A stretch of 64,000 nt of DNA from contig NC_012691.1 in NCBI RefSeq assembly GCF_000023065.1, positions 1,656,501 to 1,720,500 on the forward strand, read 5' to 3'. Numbering within the stretch: position 1 is the stretch's first letter; the number at the start of each line of letters is the position of its first letter. The notes under the pieces are model-generated. The model worked only from the letters and a program-made list of their open reading frames with translations. It searched no databases and was not told where the DNA came from. This document shows, piece by piece, positions 18,313 through 27,227 of the stretch. Position numbers and translations under genes: made by a program. The DNA is from Tolumonas auensis DSM 9187. GTDB taxonomy: Bacteria; Pseudomonadota; Gammaproteobacteria; Enterobacterales; Aeromonadaceae.

Positions 18313-19437
18313 TCAGTAACTATTCGCCAGTTCGGACGGCATCCCGGTATCCTGAACTGCCTGCTTCACCGCTTCACCAAGCTGCCAGACAGCCATAGAG
18401 TAGTGTACGCTCTTATTGTAGCGGGTGATGGTGTAGAAGTTCGTCAAACCGTACCAGTATTCATAGCCGGTACCGACATCCAGACGCAATACACTTGCTT
18501 CGGTATGATTACCAAGACTCTGAGTTGGCTGTAAACCTGCAGTCATCAGTGTCTGTACCGGATAGCGGTTTTCAAAACCATATTTGAAGCCAGTAGCCTG
18601 ACCATTTCCCCGGATAGCGATAGCATCGCCCGGTGTCCAGCCATGAGCCCGGAAGTAGTGGGCGACACTGCCTATTGCATCTTCCGGATCCCACAAGTTG
18701 GTATGGCCATCCTGGTTGAAATCGACGGCATAGCTTTTATAAGAGGACGGCATGAACTGGCTATAACCCATGGCGCCCGCGAAGGAACCGCGTAGTTCAT
18801 GAGCATCAATGTGTTCATCACGCGCCATCAGCAGAAACGTTTCCAGTTCTTTTGTGAAATATGCAGAACGACGCGGGTAGTTGAATGACAAAGTGGCCAG
18901 CGCATCCAGCAAACGGGTTTTGCCGGTTACACGTCCCCAGCGGGTTTCTACGCCAATGATCCCCACAATGATTTCCGGTGGTACACCATATTGCTGGTAT
19001 GCACGATCCAGCACCGCGGCATGTTGCTGCCAGAAAGCGGCGCCGTTCTGAATATTACCCGGAGTGATAAACTGCTTGCGATAACGCAGCCAGGCACCGG
19101 TAGGGCCAGATGGTTTTGTGCTAACACTTGGAGCCTGGCGATCCATCAGACGGATCACAGAATCCAGACGTTTCGCGTTACTGATCCAGTATTCCAACTG
19201 ACCACGGTCATAGTTGTGTTTGGTCACCATGTAGTCAATAAAGCGACGTGCGTTTTCGTTGTTTCTGAAGTCACCGCTGGTGATCCCGGTTCCGCCCGAC
19301 GGCTGGCTGTATTGCTGCTGCGTGATCATCACAGTTTCATTGTTTGCCGGGGTAGACTGTCGGTTGTCGTCAGTATTATTGCTGCTGCAGGCCGACAGCA
19401 GGGAACACAGGGCCAGTAAAGGTAGAGTAGTGCGCAT
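18313..19437 (-). CDS. mltB: Membrane-bound lytic murein transglycosylase B
   Basis: A 374-residue lipoprotein (signal with lipobox LLSAC) of lytic transglycosylase family 3. It cleaves the MurNAc-GlcNAc bond of peptidoglycan to form 1,6-anhydro ends at the outer membrane. Diagnostic segments are EIIVGIIGVETRWGRVTGK (catalytic glutamate), AGAMGYSQFMPSSYKSYAVD, GHTNLWDPEDAIGSVAHY and the C-terminal NFYTITRYNKSVHY. It is probably the first gene of a two-gene unit with the SspB-like gene 19 bases downstream. Confidence 0.92.
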   Translation of the reverse strand: MRTTLPLLALCSLLSACSSNNTDDNRQSTPANNETVMITQQQYSQPSGGTGITSGDFRNNENARRFIDYMVTKHNYDRGQLEYWISNAKRLDSVIRLMDRQAPSVSTKPSGPTGAWLRYRKQFITPGNIQNGAAFWQQHAAVLDRAYQQYGVPPEIIVGIIGVETRWGRVTGKTRLLDALATLSFNYPRRSAYFTKELETFLLMARDEHIDAHELRGSFAGAMGYSQFMPSSYKSYAVDFNQDGHTNLWDPEDAIGSVAHYFRAHGWTPGDAIAIRGNGQATGFKYGFENRYPVQTLMTAGLQPTQSLGNHTEASVLRLDVGTGYEYWYGLTNFYTITRYNKSVHYSMAVWQLGEAVKQAVQDTGMPSELANSY

Positions 19438-19580
19438 TGGAATTCCGTATCTCCGGTGTGAAAACTGAGCAAGGCGTCCCGTCCTTGCCGGTTCGGCCGA
19501 TGCCTCAAGACGGGGAGATGCAGACTTTACAGCTGAAAGAGGGGCAATGGAACATTAAAAAAGAATTCATCGACATTTCC

Positions 19581-19607
19581 ATGGCGGATCCAGTTTGGAT
19601 CCGCCAT
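19581..19607. terminator. Hairpin between GH3 gene end and mltB upstream region
   Basis: ATGGCGGATCCA and TGGATCCGCCAT form a perfect 12-bp stem with a GTT loop eight bases after the GH3 stop. The stem is strong but lacks a U-tract in the minus-strand transcript (GGAAAUG follows), so it may act with Rho or as a 3'-end stabiliser. Confidence 0.5.
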
Positions 19608-19614
19608 CTACTCC

Positions 19615-22062
19615 TTATTCGCTTACAGTAACAAACGAGGCTTCAGTTGTACCCTCTGGCAATGTCAATGCACTCGGCGTTGTCTTGCTGACCACAATCT
19701 CTTTACTGACAGTAAATGTGACCGGTTGAGTATTAGATACTTCCGATGACGGCGCTACGTAAACATTGTACGTACCAGGTTCAATAATCCATTGATTATT
19801 AGCAGAATCGAAACTAGATAGCGTCTGAGCAGAGATACTGAATGTCAGCGTTTCAGACTCACCGGCCGCTAATAGATCTGTCTTATCAAATGCCTTCAGC
19901 TCAATAGTCGGTTTTTTCAGTTTCACTTCAGGCGCATTCACGTAAACCTGAGCGGCCTCTTTACCGGCTACATCACCTGTATTGGTGATAGTTGTCGTTA
20001 TTGTTAGCTTGCCATCTGTAGCAAGTGTATTGGACGTTACAGCTGTATTGCCATAAGCAAACGTGGTATATGACAAACCATGACCAAATGGATAGGAAAC
20101 CTGCTTATTAAATGAGGTGTAATAGCGGTAACCGACATAAATCCCTTCGTTGTAATAAGACTTATCTGCCAAGCCATCGCCATCTATATCAGTACCGGGG
20201 AAGGTCGCTGATGACGGCACATCGCTATAGGAAGCCGGCATGGTTTGCGCCAGCTTACCACTCGGGTTGACGGCTCCGGATAATACATCGGCTACTGCAC
20301 TACCAGTTTCCTGTCCGCCCATATAGGCCAGAAGAATGGAGTCTACCTTATCAGACCAAGCGGTTGTATCAATCACACCATTGACGTTGAGTACCACAGT
20401 GACCTTTTTGTCTTTGGCATGGAACGCAGCTGAAACCGCATTGATCATTTCCAGCTCTTCGGCGCTCAGGAGGTAGTCACCTTCACCACTGTTGCGATCA
20501 CCACCCTCACCAGCCTGGCGGCCTATCGTGATAATGGCAGCATCATCACTCTCAGCTGCGCTAGCAATCAAATTTTGCAATGCCGGAGTTGCTGCAACCG
20601 AAGGTTCTTCAATGACATAACCAGATGCGAATAAAGCAGGATTAGGTACTTTGTTAGTATCCCAATAATCACTAAAGAACGTTACTAAACCATCATTGAC
20701 CTCAAATTGTTCAGCCAGTCCGCTAGCAATGTTTTTAACATAGGCCGCATTAACATCACCGCTACCCGTTCCGCCTTTAAAGGTATTGATTTGAGTTGTT
20801 CCAAATGTAGCAACTTTTTTGCCTGCCGCAATCGGTAATGCTGATGTCGTATTTTTCAGCAGCACCATACTTTCACTTGCTGCCAGGCGTGACAAGGCAG
20901 CATGCGCATTCAGATCAGGATTTTCGGAATAGTTATAATGGTTGTAAGAAGGGGTTTTCTGCACCTGGGTTAAAATGGCAACAACACTCTTATCAATATC
21001 TTCTTCTGTCAGTGTTCCATTGTCATAAGATGCCTGCAAGTCCTCTTTAAGATTGCCGGGCTCTATCAGGTTGTTACCAGCCGTGATCATTTTTGCTGCC
21101 GACTCCGGATCGCGGCCAACGTTACCCGTGAAATTGGAAGTAAGTCCGGTTACGTTGCCGGCAAACCAGTCAGACATCACTAAACCCTTGAAATGCCATT
21201 CATCTTTCAGGATATTAGTCATCACATCTTTGCGGTGATTGGCATAGGTACCATTTACCAAGTTATAAGAGCTCATGATTGCCCAAGGCTGCGCGTCCTC
21301 AACGGCGATCTGGAAACCTCTCAGGTAAATTTCCCGCAGGGTTCTTGGTTCGGCAATGGAATCGTTAAAGAATCGGTTGGTTTCAGCATTATTAGCAAAA
21401 AAATGCTTGATAGTGGTACCCACACCGTTAGATTCAACGCCGTTCACCATTGCCGCTGCAATTTTACCCGATACCACCGGATCTTCTGAATAATACTCAA
21501 AGTTACGGCCAAGCAGAGGGTTGCGTTGAATATTCATCCCTGGAGCCAGTAAAAAATCAACTCCGTATTCTTTGACTTCATCACCAAATGCCTCACCAAC
21601 TTTCTTCACCAAGTCAGTATCCCAGCTCGATGCCAGTAATGAACCGATTGGCCACGCTGTGGCATAAAAAGTACCGCTGTTACCCTCTCTGGTTGGACTG
21701 AAACGCAAACCTGCAGGACCATCGGACAATTTAGCTGCCGGGATATCGAGCACCTCGTTTTTGACGCCGTTAATATAACCAGCAATACCGGGTACATCTT
21801 TTCCTTCTTCCAAGTTAATAGGCGGTATTCCAGCATAGGTTGTCAAATCCATTCCCGGACCCTGTAGAATATCGAGTTTCTCGCTCAAGCTGAGATCTTT
21901 GAGCATGGCCTCTGCTTTCGCCCGGTATTGCGCATCCTCATCTTGGACTTGCGACGTGTTATTATCATCATCATTACAGCCGGCGAGAGTTCCGGCTAAT
22001 CCAATTGACACGGCGACTGCGACAACACTTAACTTTAACTTCTGTTGGTAAGCTATCATCAT
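19615..22062 (-). CDS. Glycoside hydrolase family 3 lipoprotein (beta-glucosidase-like)
   Basis: An 815-residue enzyme. The lipoprotein signal ends at LAGC, followed by an Asn/Asp-rich linker. The GH3 N-terminal barrel contains APGMNIQRNPLLGRNFEYYSEDP, TIKHFFANN and the nucleophile region GLVMSDWFAG (D298 proposed). The C-terminal alpha/beta sandwich and a fibronectin-III-like domain (YPFGHGLSYTTF onward) complete the standard three-domain architecture. It should hydrolyse beta-linked glucosides or related oligosaccharides at the cell envelope. The divergent AraC regulator and a CRP-like site in the shared 392-bp intergenic region point to sugar-responsive control. AAGGAATAA precedes the ATG. 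Confidence 0.88.
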   Translation of the reverse strand: MMIAYQQKLKLSVVAVAVSIGLAGTLAGCNDDDNNTSQVQDEDAQYRAKAEAMLKDLSLSEKLDILQGPGMDLTTYAGIPPINLEEGKDVPGIAGYINGVKNEVLDIPAAKLSDGPAGLRFSPTREGNSGTFYATAWPIGSLLASSWDTDLVKKVGEAFGDEVKEYGVDFLLAPGMNIQRNPLLGRNFEYYSEDPVVSGKIAAAMVNGVESNGVGTTIKHFFANNAETNRFFNDSIAEPRTLREIYLRGFQIAVEDAQPWAIMSSYNLVNGTYANHRKDVMTNILKDEWHFKGLVMSDWFAGNVTGLTSNFTGNVGRDPESAAKMITAGNNLIEPGNLKEDLQASYDNGTLTEEDIDKSVVAILTQVQKTPSYNHYNYSENPDLNAHAALSRLAASESMVLLKNTTSALPIAAGKKVATFGTTQINTFKGGTGSGDVNAAYVKNIASGLAEQFEVNDGLVTFFSDYWDTNKVPNPALFASGYVIEEPSVAATPALQNLIASAAESDDAAIITIGRQAGEGGDRNSGEGDYLLSAEELEMINAVSAAFHAKDKKVTVVLNVNGVIDTTAWSDKVDSILLAYMGGQETGSAVADVLSGAVNPSGKLAQTMPASYSDVPSSATFPGTDIDGDGLADKSYYNEGIYVGYRYYTSFNKQVSYPFGHGLSYTTFAYGNTAVTSNTLATDGKLTITTTITNTGDVAGKEAAQVYVNAPEVKLKKPTIELKAFDKTDLLAAGESETLTFSISAQTLSSFDSANNQWIIEPGTYNVYVAPSSEVSNTQPVTFTVSKEIVVSKTTPSALTLPEGTTEASFVTVSE

Positions 22063-22302
22063 TTATTCCTTTAAAAGTAGGATTATTCGAATTTAAAATA
22101 ATGAAGACATAAATCATCCGATCTTTTAACCATTAATGATTACCAGATCTTTATTTTTATGGAATGAGAAATTTAAAATTCCGAATTTAATCTAATTGAT
22201 TTTTAGCTGAACATCTTTGCATTTTGGTGGGATTGCAAAAAACACTATAGCGATCTACTCTTTACCATTTGTTACAAATAGAATAACAATGTTTTCATAT
22301 TT

Positions 22303-22318
22303 TGTGATGGCAGTCACT
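22303..22318. promoter_or_regulatory. CRP-like site in GH3/AraC divergent region
   Basis: TGTGA-TGGCAG-TCACT matches the CRP consensus TGTGA-N6-TCACA at nine of ten arm positions, with AT-rich flanks. It lies in the 392-bp AT-rich gap (22063-22454) between the GH3 gene and the AraC regulator. Catabolite control of the GH3 gene is a reasonable inference. Nothing else convincing is seen in this gap. Confidence 0.55.
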
Positions 22319-22454
22319 TTTAAATGTTAAAAAATGAAATATTTATCTTTAATGATTTTTAATAAATTTATCAATGCGTTACATATTTACTGTTTATCTT
22401 AATTTTTGTGAAACTGTCATTTTATTTCGGCGAAGAGATAAATCGGGAGCATCA

Positions 22455-23495
22455 GTGATCGCTATGGAGAAAAATGTTTCAAATAATATAGCCAGAGGGA
22501 TACTAAAACTGCTGGAATTACATGATGTTGACACAAAGAAAATACCTGAAAAATGCGGAATAAGTAGTTATGAGCTTGAAAGCAACGGGGGAAGGCTTTC
22601 AGAAGATCAACACTATAGATTTTTGATTGAAGCTGAAAAGCATAACCAATTTTTGACTGAGGATATGCTGGAGCACTGCATCTCATTTGGCACTGTAAAT
22701 TTAAGCTATAACACGTATCCCGACCTATTGGGCTTTTGCCTTAATCAGACATCAGCAACTGATGCAGTTAATGGATTTATTGATAACAGAATAGTAATTG
22801 GAAATTGTGATTCTGTTATTTTGACCCGGGGGGAAGAAAAAACCAGGATTGAATATATCAACAGCGGCCCTGGCCAGATCGGGAATCAATCTGCAATTGG
22901 TAATTTTATGATGTTGTATAGTTTAATAAAGACATACGTACCAATCAATAACATCAAGATAGGGTTTTCCGGAGAAAGACATGAGAAAAAAGGGCTGTTA
23001 AATACTTTTTTTGAAAGTAAATGTGTATTTGACAGCAACATGAATTATATGTTGATCGATAATGATTTACTGGATGCAAAAGCAGAATCCTTTAATGAAA
23101 AACTTCATTCAATACAAAAAACAAATTTAAATAGTAAAAAGATCGAGTTGGAGCATACAAAATCACTATCAAGTTTGGTCATGAATTTAATTGAGAACTC
23201 AATAAAAATAATAAGATCAGAGTCTGAAAGCAGCATTATGAATGATGTATGCTCAAATTTAAGAATGAGTCGGTGGACACTAAATGAAAAGTTAAAATAT
23301 GAAAGAACCACTTTTACCGAACTCTTAAAAAGCGTCAGAGTAAATATGGCTTGTAAGCTACTCACTGAAACAACGACAAGCATACAAGAGATAAGTGAAT
23401 TGATTTGTTTTTCTTCACAATCCGTATTCTCACGATTCTTTAAATTGAACTTAAATGTCTCTCCATTGGCATACAGAAATAGATACAAATGTTAA
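22455..23495 (+). CDS. AraC-family transcriptional regulator
   Basis: I take the GTG at 22455 as start (VIAMEKNVSNN) because GGGAG lies five bases upstream. An ATG at 22464 or an upstream ATG at 22374 are alternatives. About 346 residues: an N-terminal arabinose-binding-like sensor of the OruR/ArgR type (GILKLLELHDVD, then ISFGTVNLSYNTYPDL), and a C-terminal AraC HTH pair (MNDVCSNLRMSRWTLNEKL and IQEISELICFSSQSVFSRFF). The gene is distinctly AT-rich compared with its neighbours, suggesting separate ancestry. Likely targets are the divergent GH3 gene and/or the aldo/keto reductase 200 bases downstream. Confidence 0.85.
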   Translation: MIAMEKNVSNNIARGILKLLELHDVDTKKIPEKCGISSYELESNGGRLSEDQHYRFLIEAEKHNQFLTEDMLEHCISFGTVNLSYNTYPDLLGFCLNQTSATDAVNGFIDNRIVIGNCDSVILTRGEEKTRIEYINSGPGQIGNQSAIGNFMMLYSLIKTYVPINNIKIGFSGERHEKKGLLNTFFESKCVFDSNMNYMLIDNDLLDAKAESFNEKLHSIQKTNLNSKKIELEHTKSLSSLVMNLIENSIKIIRSESESSIMNDVCSNLRMSRWTLNEKLKYERTTFTELLKSVRVNMACKLLTETTTSIQEISELICFSSQSVFSRFFKLNLNVSPLAYRNRYKC

Positions 23496-23696
23496 CAATC
23501 AGCCAAGCCAAAGATAATTTTGATTTCGCTTATTTGCCACCCGGTTTCCCGCTACTTCCCGCAGGATTTATGCATCCTATGCATAAGTCTTAGTGTCTCT
23601 GACGCCTTTATTTCTGCGTCTGTCAGTCCGACAATAGTGCTGAACTGATCAGCACACACTTAAAAGAGACAACAACACAACGATAAGGTGACAAAA

Positions 23697-24680
23697 ATGG
23701 AATACGTTAAGCTCGGTAATACAGGATTAGATGTATCACGTATTTGTCTGGGATGTATGGGCTTTGGCGATCCCAATAAGTGGGTGCACAGTTGGGTTCT
23801 TCAGGAAGAGGACAGCCGGATCATCATCAAAAAAGCGCTGGAATTGGGCATCAATTTTTTTGATACCGCAAATGTCTACTCGCTGGGTGCAAGCGAAGAA
23901 ATACTGGGCCGCGCCATCAGAGATTATGCAAACCGGGATGAAGTCGTTGTTGCGACTAAAATTCATGGCCAGATGCATCAAGGCCCGAATGGCAAGGGGC
24001 TATCCCGTAAAGCCATCATGAGTGAGCTGGATAAAAGCCTGAAACGCCTTGAGATGGATTATGTCGATCTCTATATCATTCACCGGTGGGATTACAATAC
24101 GCCAATCGAAGAAACCATGGCGGCACTGCATGATGTCGTGAAATCAGGCAAAGTACGTTATATTGGCGCTTCCGCTATGTATGCATGGCAATTCCATAAA
24201 GCACAAAATATCGCCGAAAAAAATGGCTGGACGCGTTTTGTGTCGATGCAAAATCATCTGAATCTTATTTATCGTGAAGAAGAACGTGAAATGATCCCGC
24301 TGTGCAGAGATCAGCAAATCGCAATTACACCTTATAGCCCGCTGGCTTCAGGGCGATTAACTCGTGACTGGACGGCAGAAGCAACGAAACGTTCAGAGTC
24401 AGATAAAATCGCAATGAGTAAATATGATGCAACGGTAGATGCTGACAGAACAGTGATTGAACGGCTAGCTGAAATTGCGGAAAAAAGAGATGTTCCACGT
24501 ACTCATATCGCTCTGGCATGGCTGCTGCAAAAACAACCGGTGGTCGCACCAATCATCGGAGCCACTAAAATTTCTCATCTGGAAACGGCAATTGGTTCAC
24601 TGTCGCTGAAATTAACCGCAGAAGAAATTGACTATATGGAAGCGCCTTACGTTCCGCATAATATTGTTGGCCATAACTAG
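23697..24680 (+). CDS. Aldo/keto reductase (YajO-like)
   Basis: The start at ATG 23697 (MEYVKLGNTGLDVSRICLG) is preferred to the GTG at 23688, since AAGGTG then serves as the ribosome site. The protein has 327 residues and the AKR TIM barrel: D and Y in FFDTANVYSLG, K in VVVATKIHG, H in YIIHRWD, and a C-terminal cofactor motif PIIGATK. The nearest named relatives I recall are YajO-type enzymes. It should reduce a sugar-derived or small aldehyde/ketone in the cytoplasm. Linked to the AraC regulator and GH3 locus; substrate unproven. Confidence 0.88.
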   Translation: MEYVKLGNTGLDVSRICLGCMGFGDPNKWVHSWVLQEEDSRIIIKKALELGINFFDTANVYSLGASEEILGRAIRDYANRDEVVVATKIHGQMHQGPNGKGLSRKAIMSELDKSLKRLEMDYVDLYIIHRWDYNTPIEETMAALHDVVKSGKVRYIGASAMYAWQFHKAQNIAEKNGWTRFVSMQNHLNLIYREEEREMIPLCRDQQIAITPYSPLASGRLTRDWTAEATKRSESDKIAMSKYDATVDADRTVIERLAEIAEKRDVPRTHIALAWLLQKQPVVAPIIGATKISHLETAIGSLSLKLTAEEIDYMEAPYVPHNIVGHN

Positions 24681-24692
24681 TTAGTAAATAAA

Positions 24693-24714
24693 GAGCCAAC
24701 CAGATGGTTGGCTC
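24693..24714 (+). terminator. Hairpin after aldo/keto reductase
   Basis: GAGCCAACCA pairs perfectly with TGGTTGGCTC around a GA dinucleotide, 12 bases after the stop. No strong T-run follows, so termination efficiency is uncertain. Confidence 0.55.
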
Positions 24715-24859
24715 AATGTAAAAATTTTCCGGAAGATGCCATCACACTTAAATGCGCTATAAAAAGCATTTATATACACTTTTATGCGCGTATATATGTA
24801 GATTTTATCATTTTAACGCGCCAATAAATGTAATAAATACTCCGGTTACGGAACTCAAA

Positions 24860-25156
24860 TCATTGATCAATGACCATCAGATCTGCATCCAAAGAAACCA
24901 TGTAAGCACGTTCAGTTAGCGACCAGTTTTTCTCTGAATACTCAACTCCGCCAAGGACTAATAGATACGGAACTTCGTCAGTCGGAGCTTCAGTACATTG
25001 GATTAATTTTTGCTCCAATAACCAACTCAAACTTTTTAATATTTCGCTTTGGGAAAATTCATCGAAGAGCGCATCACAAACCAAGTCATCGACACTAATT
25101 TGTTTTTCTTGCCTCATCCAGTGAATAATGGCTGCGGTACAATGATTAATATACAT
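24860..25156 (-). CDS. Hypothetical protein, possibly the 3' part of a frameshifted gene
   Basis: Starting at ATG 25156 (MYINHCTAAIIHWMRQ), with AAGGAT six bases upstream, gives 98 residues; the same frame is open upstream to 25228. I do not recognise the protein. The middle (SVDDLVCDALFDEFSQSEILKSLSWLLEQKLI) looks like a helical, possibly winged-helix-like segment. Upstream on the same strand, a protein-like stretch in another frame (LVNEPQWPAAGFSTLDAAFS to HELRLLDEY) runs from about 25340 to 25235. An ATG at 25381 opens in the original frame. The ancestral gene may therefore span 24860-25381 with two compensating shifts. Confidence 0.4.
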   Translation of the reverse strand: MYINHCTAAIIHWMRQEKQISVDDLVCDALFDEFSQSEILKSLSWLLEQKLIQCTEAPTDEVPYLLVLGGVEYSEKNWSLTERAYMVSLDADLMVIDQ

Positions 25157-25479
25157 ACAGATCCTTGCTACAAAAAATGCAACAAATGAATCCTGCCATC
25201 CTAAAATTTGACAGGCTACAGTACTCATCCAGTAATCTTAGTTCATGAACCATCATACGGATCACGCTACGTGAAAAAGCTGCATCTAAAGTACTAAACC
25301 CTGCCGCAGGCCACTGTGGCTCGTTAACCAAATAACACAAATCTGCGCAAAATCATTCACAAACGGCTCTGCATTTGTCATTCTGATAAACAAATGTGTA
25401 TACCTGTCAGAAGTATGGGGAAGGGATGTCGCAACCAGCTTCGATTCATAATGAAAACAGCAACTTTTATGAGGTAAAA

Positions 25480-26355
25480 ATGCAAATTGACCCGATTGCT
25501 GCTGTAAGTCTTCTCGTTGCAGTTGCTGCACTGGTTTTCAGTATTGTTAGTTTTCGCCGCTCTGAACAACTGAATACCCAAGTGGCGTTACAAACACATC
25601 TGGCTGAACAGAAAAATGCGATTAAGAAAATCTGGCATGAGAGCAAACCGGTTATTGAGCAGATAAGCCAGATATTGGGCAGCGGATATTGCTTAACCGA
25701 CATAGGAAAAACCCTAAATTCAGTAGAATCAAAATCGGAATACGCCGAAGGTCGGCCATTACGTCATCATTTTTACGATCTGTATTCGGATTGTTTTTTA
25801 CAAGTTGAAGATGCTATTACTGCACCTGAACCGCATAAAGAAGTTCGGTTAGTCGTTTCGCTATTAAATATAGTTTATGAGGGCGATATTCAGCCGCTTT
25901 TGTCTGGTAAAACACCCAAAAACGACTTCAAAACCTTCGATATTTTACATACCAAAAGTGGCGCAAGAAAATATGCTGTTCTGAGCAGAATCAGCAGAAA
26001 AGATCGTGAATTGTTCTATAAACAGATTGTCAATAAAACGACTGAGGCTTTCTGTGTTTACACAATCCATAAATCAAAGATTGACGGTTGGTTGAGTGAA
26101 TTAGAAATTGTAAAAATTGACAACGAACTAGATAACTTCAAAATTAATCAAAACAGCAAATTACAACGTCGTTTTAACATCATGTTCAATATGCTTTCAT
26201 TCTTCCAATCAATGGAACTGGAATATCTCGTCAGACCTTACGAAACAAGAGACGTCGATGCAGGATGTATTCTTCATGGAGCAGTAACTTTGTATCTGTT
26301 TAGCAAGCTGGCCGAAGCATATATGCAAGGGGATTATCAGAAAATAGAGCAATAA
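25480..26355 (+). CDS. Hypothetical protein with one N-terminal membrane helix
   Basis: I choose the ATG at 25480, behind GAGGTAAAA, over 25396. The 291-residue product begins with a transmembrane helix (IAAVSLLVAVAALVFSIVSF), then a charged, mostly helical cytoplasmic region and a C-terminal segment containing DAGCILHGAVTLYLFSKLAE. I do not recognise the family. A decayed copy of its C-terminal 39 residues lies 32 bases downstream (26387-26506), and a 13-bp direct repeat brackets the locus (25260 and 26565). It is probably accessory or recently acquired DNA. Confidence 0.6.
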   Translation: MQIDPIAAVSLLVAVAALVFSIVSFRRSEQLNTQVALQTHLAEQKNAIKKIWHESKPVIEQISQILGSGYCLTDIGKTLNSVESKSEYAEGRPLRHHFYDLYSDCFLQVEDAITAPEPHKEVRLVVSLLNIVYEGDIQPLLSGKTPKNDFKTFDILHTKSGARKYAVLSRISRKDRELFYKQIVNKTTEAFCVYTIHKSKIDGWLSELEIVKIDNELDNFKINQNSKLQRRFNIMFNMLSFFQSMELEYLVRPYETRDVDAGCILHGAVTLYLFSKLAEAYMQGDYQKIEQ

Positions 26356-26386
26356 TGTCATCATCAACATTATGTTAAATTTAATC

Positions 26387-26506
26387 ATGAACTGGAATAC
26401 TATACTGAATAGCAGGCACGAGAACAACTTTGACACAGGCTGTTTATTACACAGCGCCGTGATGATGAATCTATTTGGCAAGCTGGCAAAGCAATACATT
26501 TCCTGA
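26387..26506 (+). pseudogene. Decayed duplicate of the C-terminus of the upstream membrane protein
   Basis: Forty codons ending at TGA 26504-26506. The frame contains TGCLLHSAVMMNLFGKLAKQ, which aligns without gaps to AGCILHGAVTLYLFSKLAEA at the end of the gene at 25480-26355. Only the tail is present and no start region is recognisable, so this is a leftover of a tandem paralog. Confidence 0.6.
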
Positions 26507-26858
26507 AAGACACAATATCAAAGAAGATAAAGACATTAGGTAACATACAATAGGCTCAAAACCAGATCACGCTACGTAAAAAAGTGGGAAGAACCATAGC
26601 CAAATTCTGAAACTTTTCACGTAGGAACGCGGCACATAAGGACGCTAAGTGAGACAACCCGGATGAAAACAGAGTTTTATCGAAAGAACACAGTTTTGTG
26701 GCGAATTTATAAGGAAGGCACAAAAGGCTAGGCATGCATCTTTTAACTTAGATAGTTAATTTAACATAATATACATTATGCGAAATCAATTATACCTTGT
26801 AATACAATGTTTTTCCACAGATTTCATCCTTCGGGTCACAATGATTACTGAGGTTACC
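26507..26858. other. 352-bp gap without recognisable gene
   Basis: AT-rich sequence with stops in all frames. It contains one copy of the GATCACGCTACGT repeat (26565-26577) and an inverted TTTTCACGTAG (26614-26624). No RNA gene or convincing promoter is seen. It looks like decayed accessory DNA. Confidence 0.4.
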
Positions 26859-27107
26859 ATGTCACACACTGATAATGCATGAACAAATTCACGGATTCAG
26901 CAACAGCATTTGCAGCAAAACATCGTGCGCCAAATCAGCCCGAATGTGACACAGAAGCCGCAGCCCGTTGCTCGCATTGGTGAAGCATCACAGCTCAGTG
27001 CGCAGGAAAATAAGGAAAGAAACTGCAACTTGGCAATTCTCCGCTATTCACAAACTAATTCAGCAGAAGATAAACAACAGGTTTATAAGCTGTGCCCTGA
27101 AGAATAA
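26859..27107 (+). pseudogene. Small hypothetical gene interrupted by an in-frame TGA
   Basis: An ATG at 26859 preceded by a GAGG site starts MSHTDNA, then meets TGA at 26880-26882. Afterwards the same frame stays open for 75 codons to TAA at 27105-27107. That part is polar, helix-prone and Gln-rich (NSRIQQQHLQQNIVRQISPN, then AILRYSQTN). It looks like a real 82-codon gene with a nonsense change, though it may only be a fortuitous frame. No family is recognised. Confidence 0.35.
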
Positions 27108-27138
27108 TAATATGAGATTCGACTTAACTCATTGATCT

Positions 27139-27166
27139 AATGCCGATAAATTGCGTTATCGGCATC
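27139..27166. repeat. Inverted-arm recombination-like site, left copy
   Basis: AATGCCGATAA-ATTGCG-TTATCGGCATC: two 11-bp arms, ten positions of which are perfectly complementary, around a 6-bp centre. A second copy with the same centre lies at 31490-31517. Together they bracket the HD-GYP gene and the tyrosine recombinase. The architecture is that of a tyrosine-recombinase core site and recalls dif. Confidence 0.6.
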
Positions 27167-27227
27167 GTGATTATTATATGTAATTTATAGCTATACTCAG
27201 GTAAGGATATCCAGGGCGATCATATCT

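Noticed and set aside
26880-26882. TGA as a selenocysteine codon in the small frame
   Set aside because: No SECIS-like hairpin directly after it and it comes at codon 8 of an unknown small protein; a nonsense change is simpler.
24700-27200. Integron cassette array
   Set aside because: No repeated attC-like structures with RYYYAAC ends, and the recombinase at 30139 is not recognisably an integron integrase with its extra domain.
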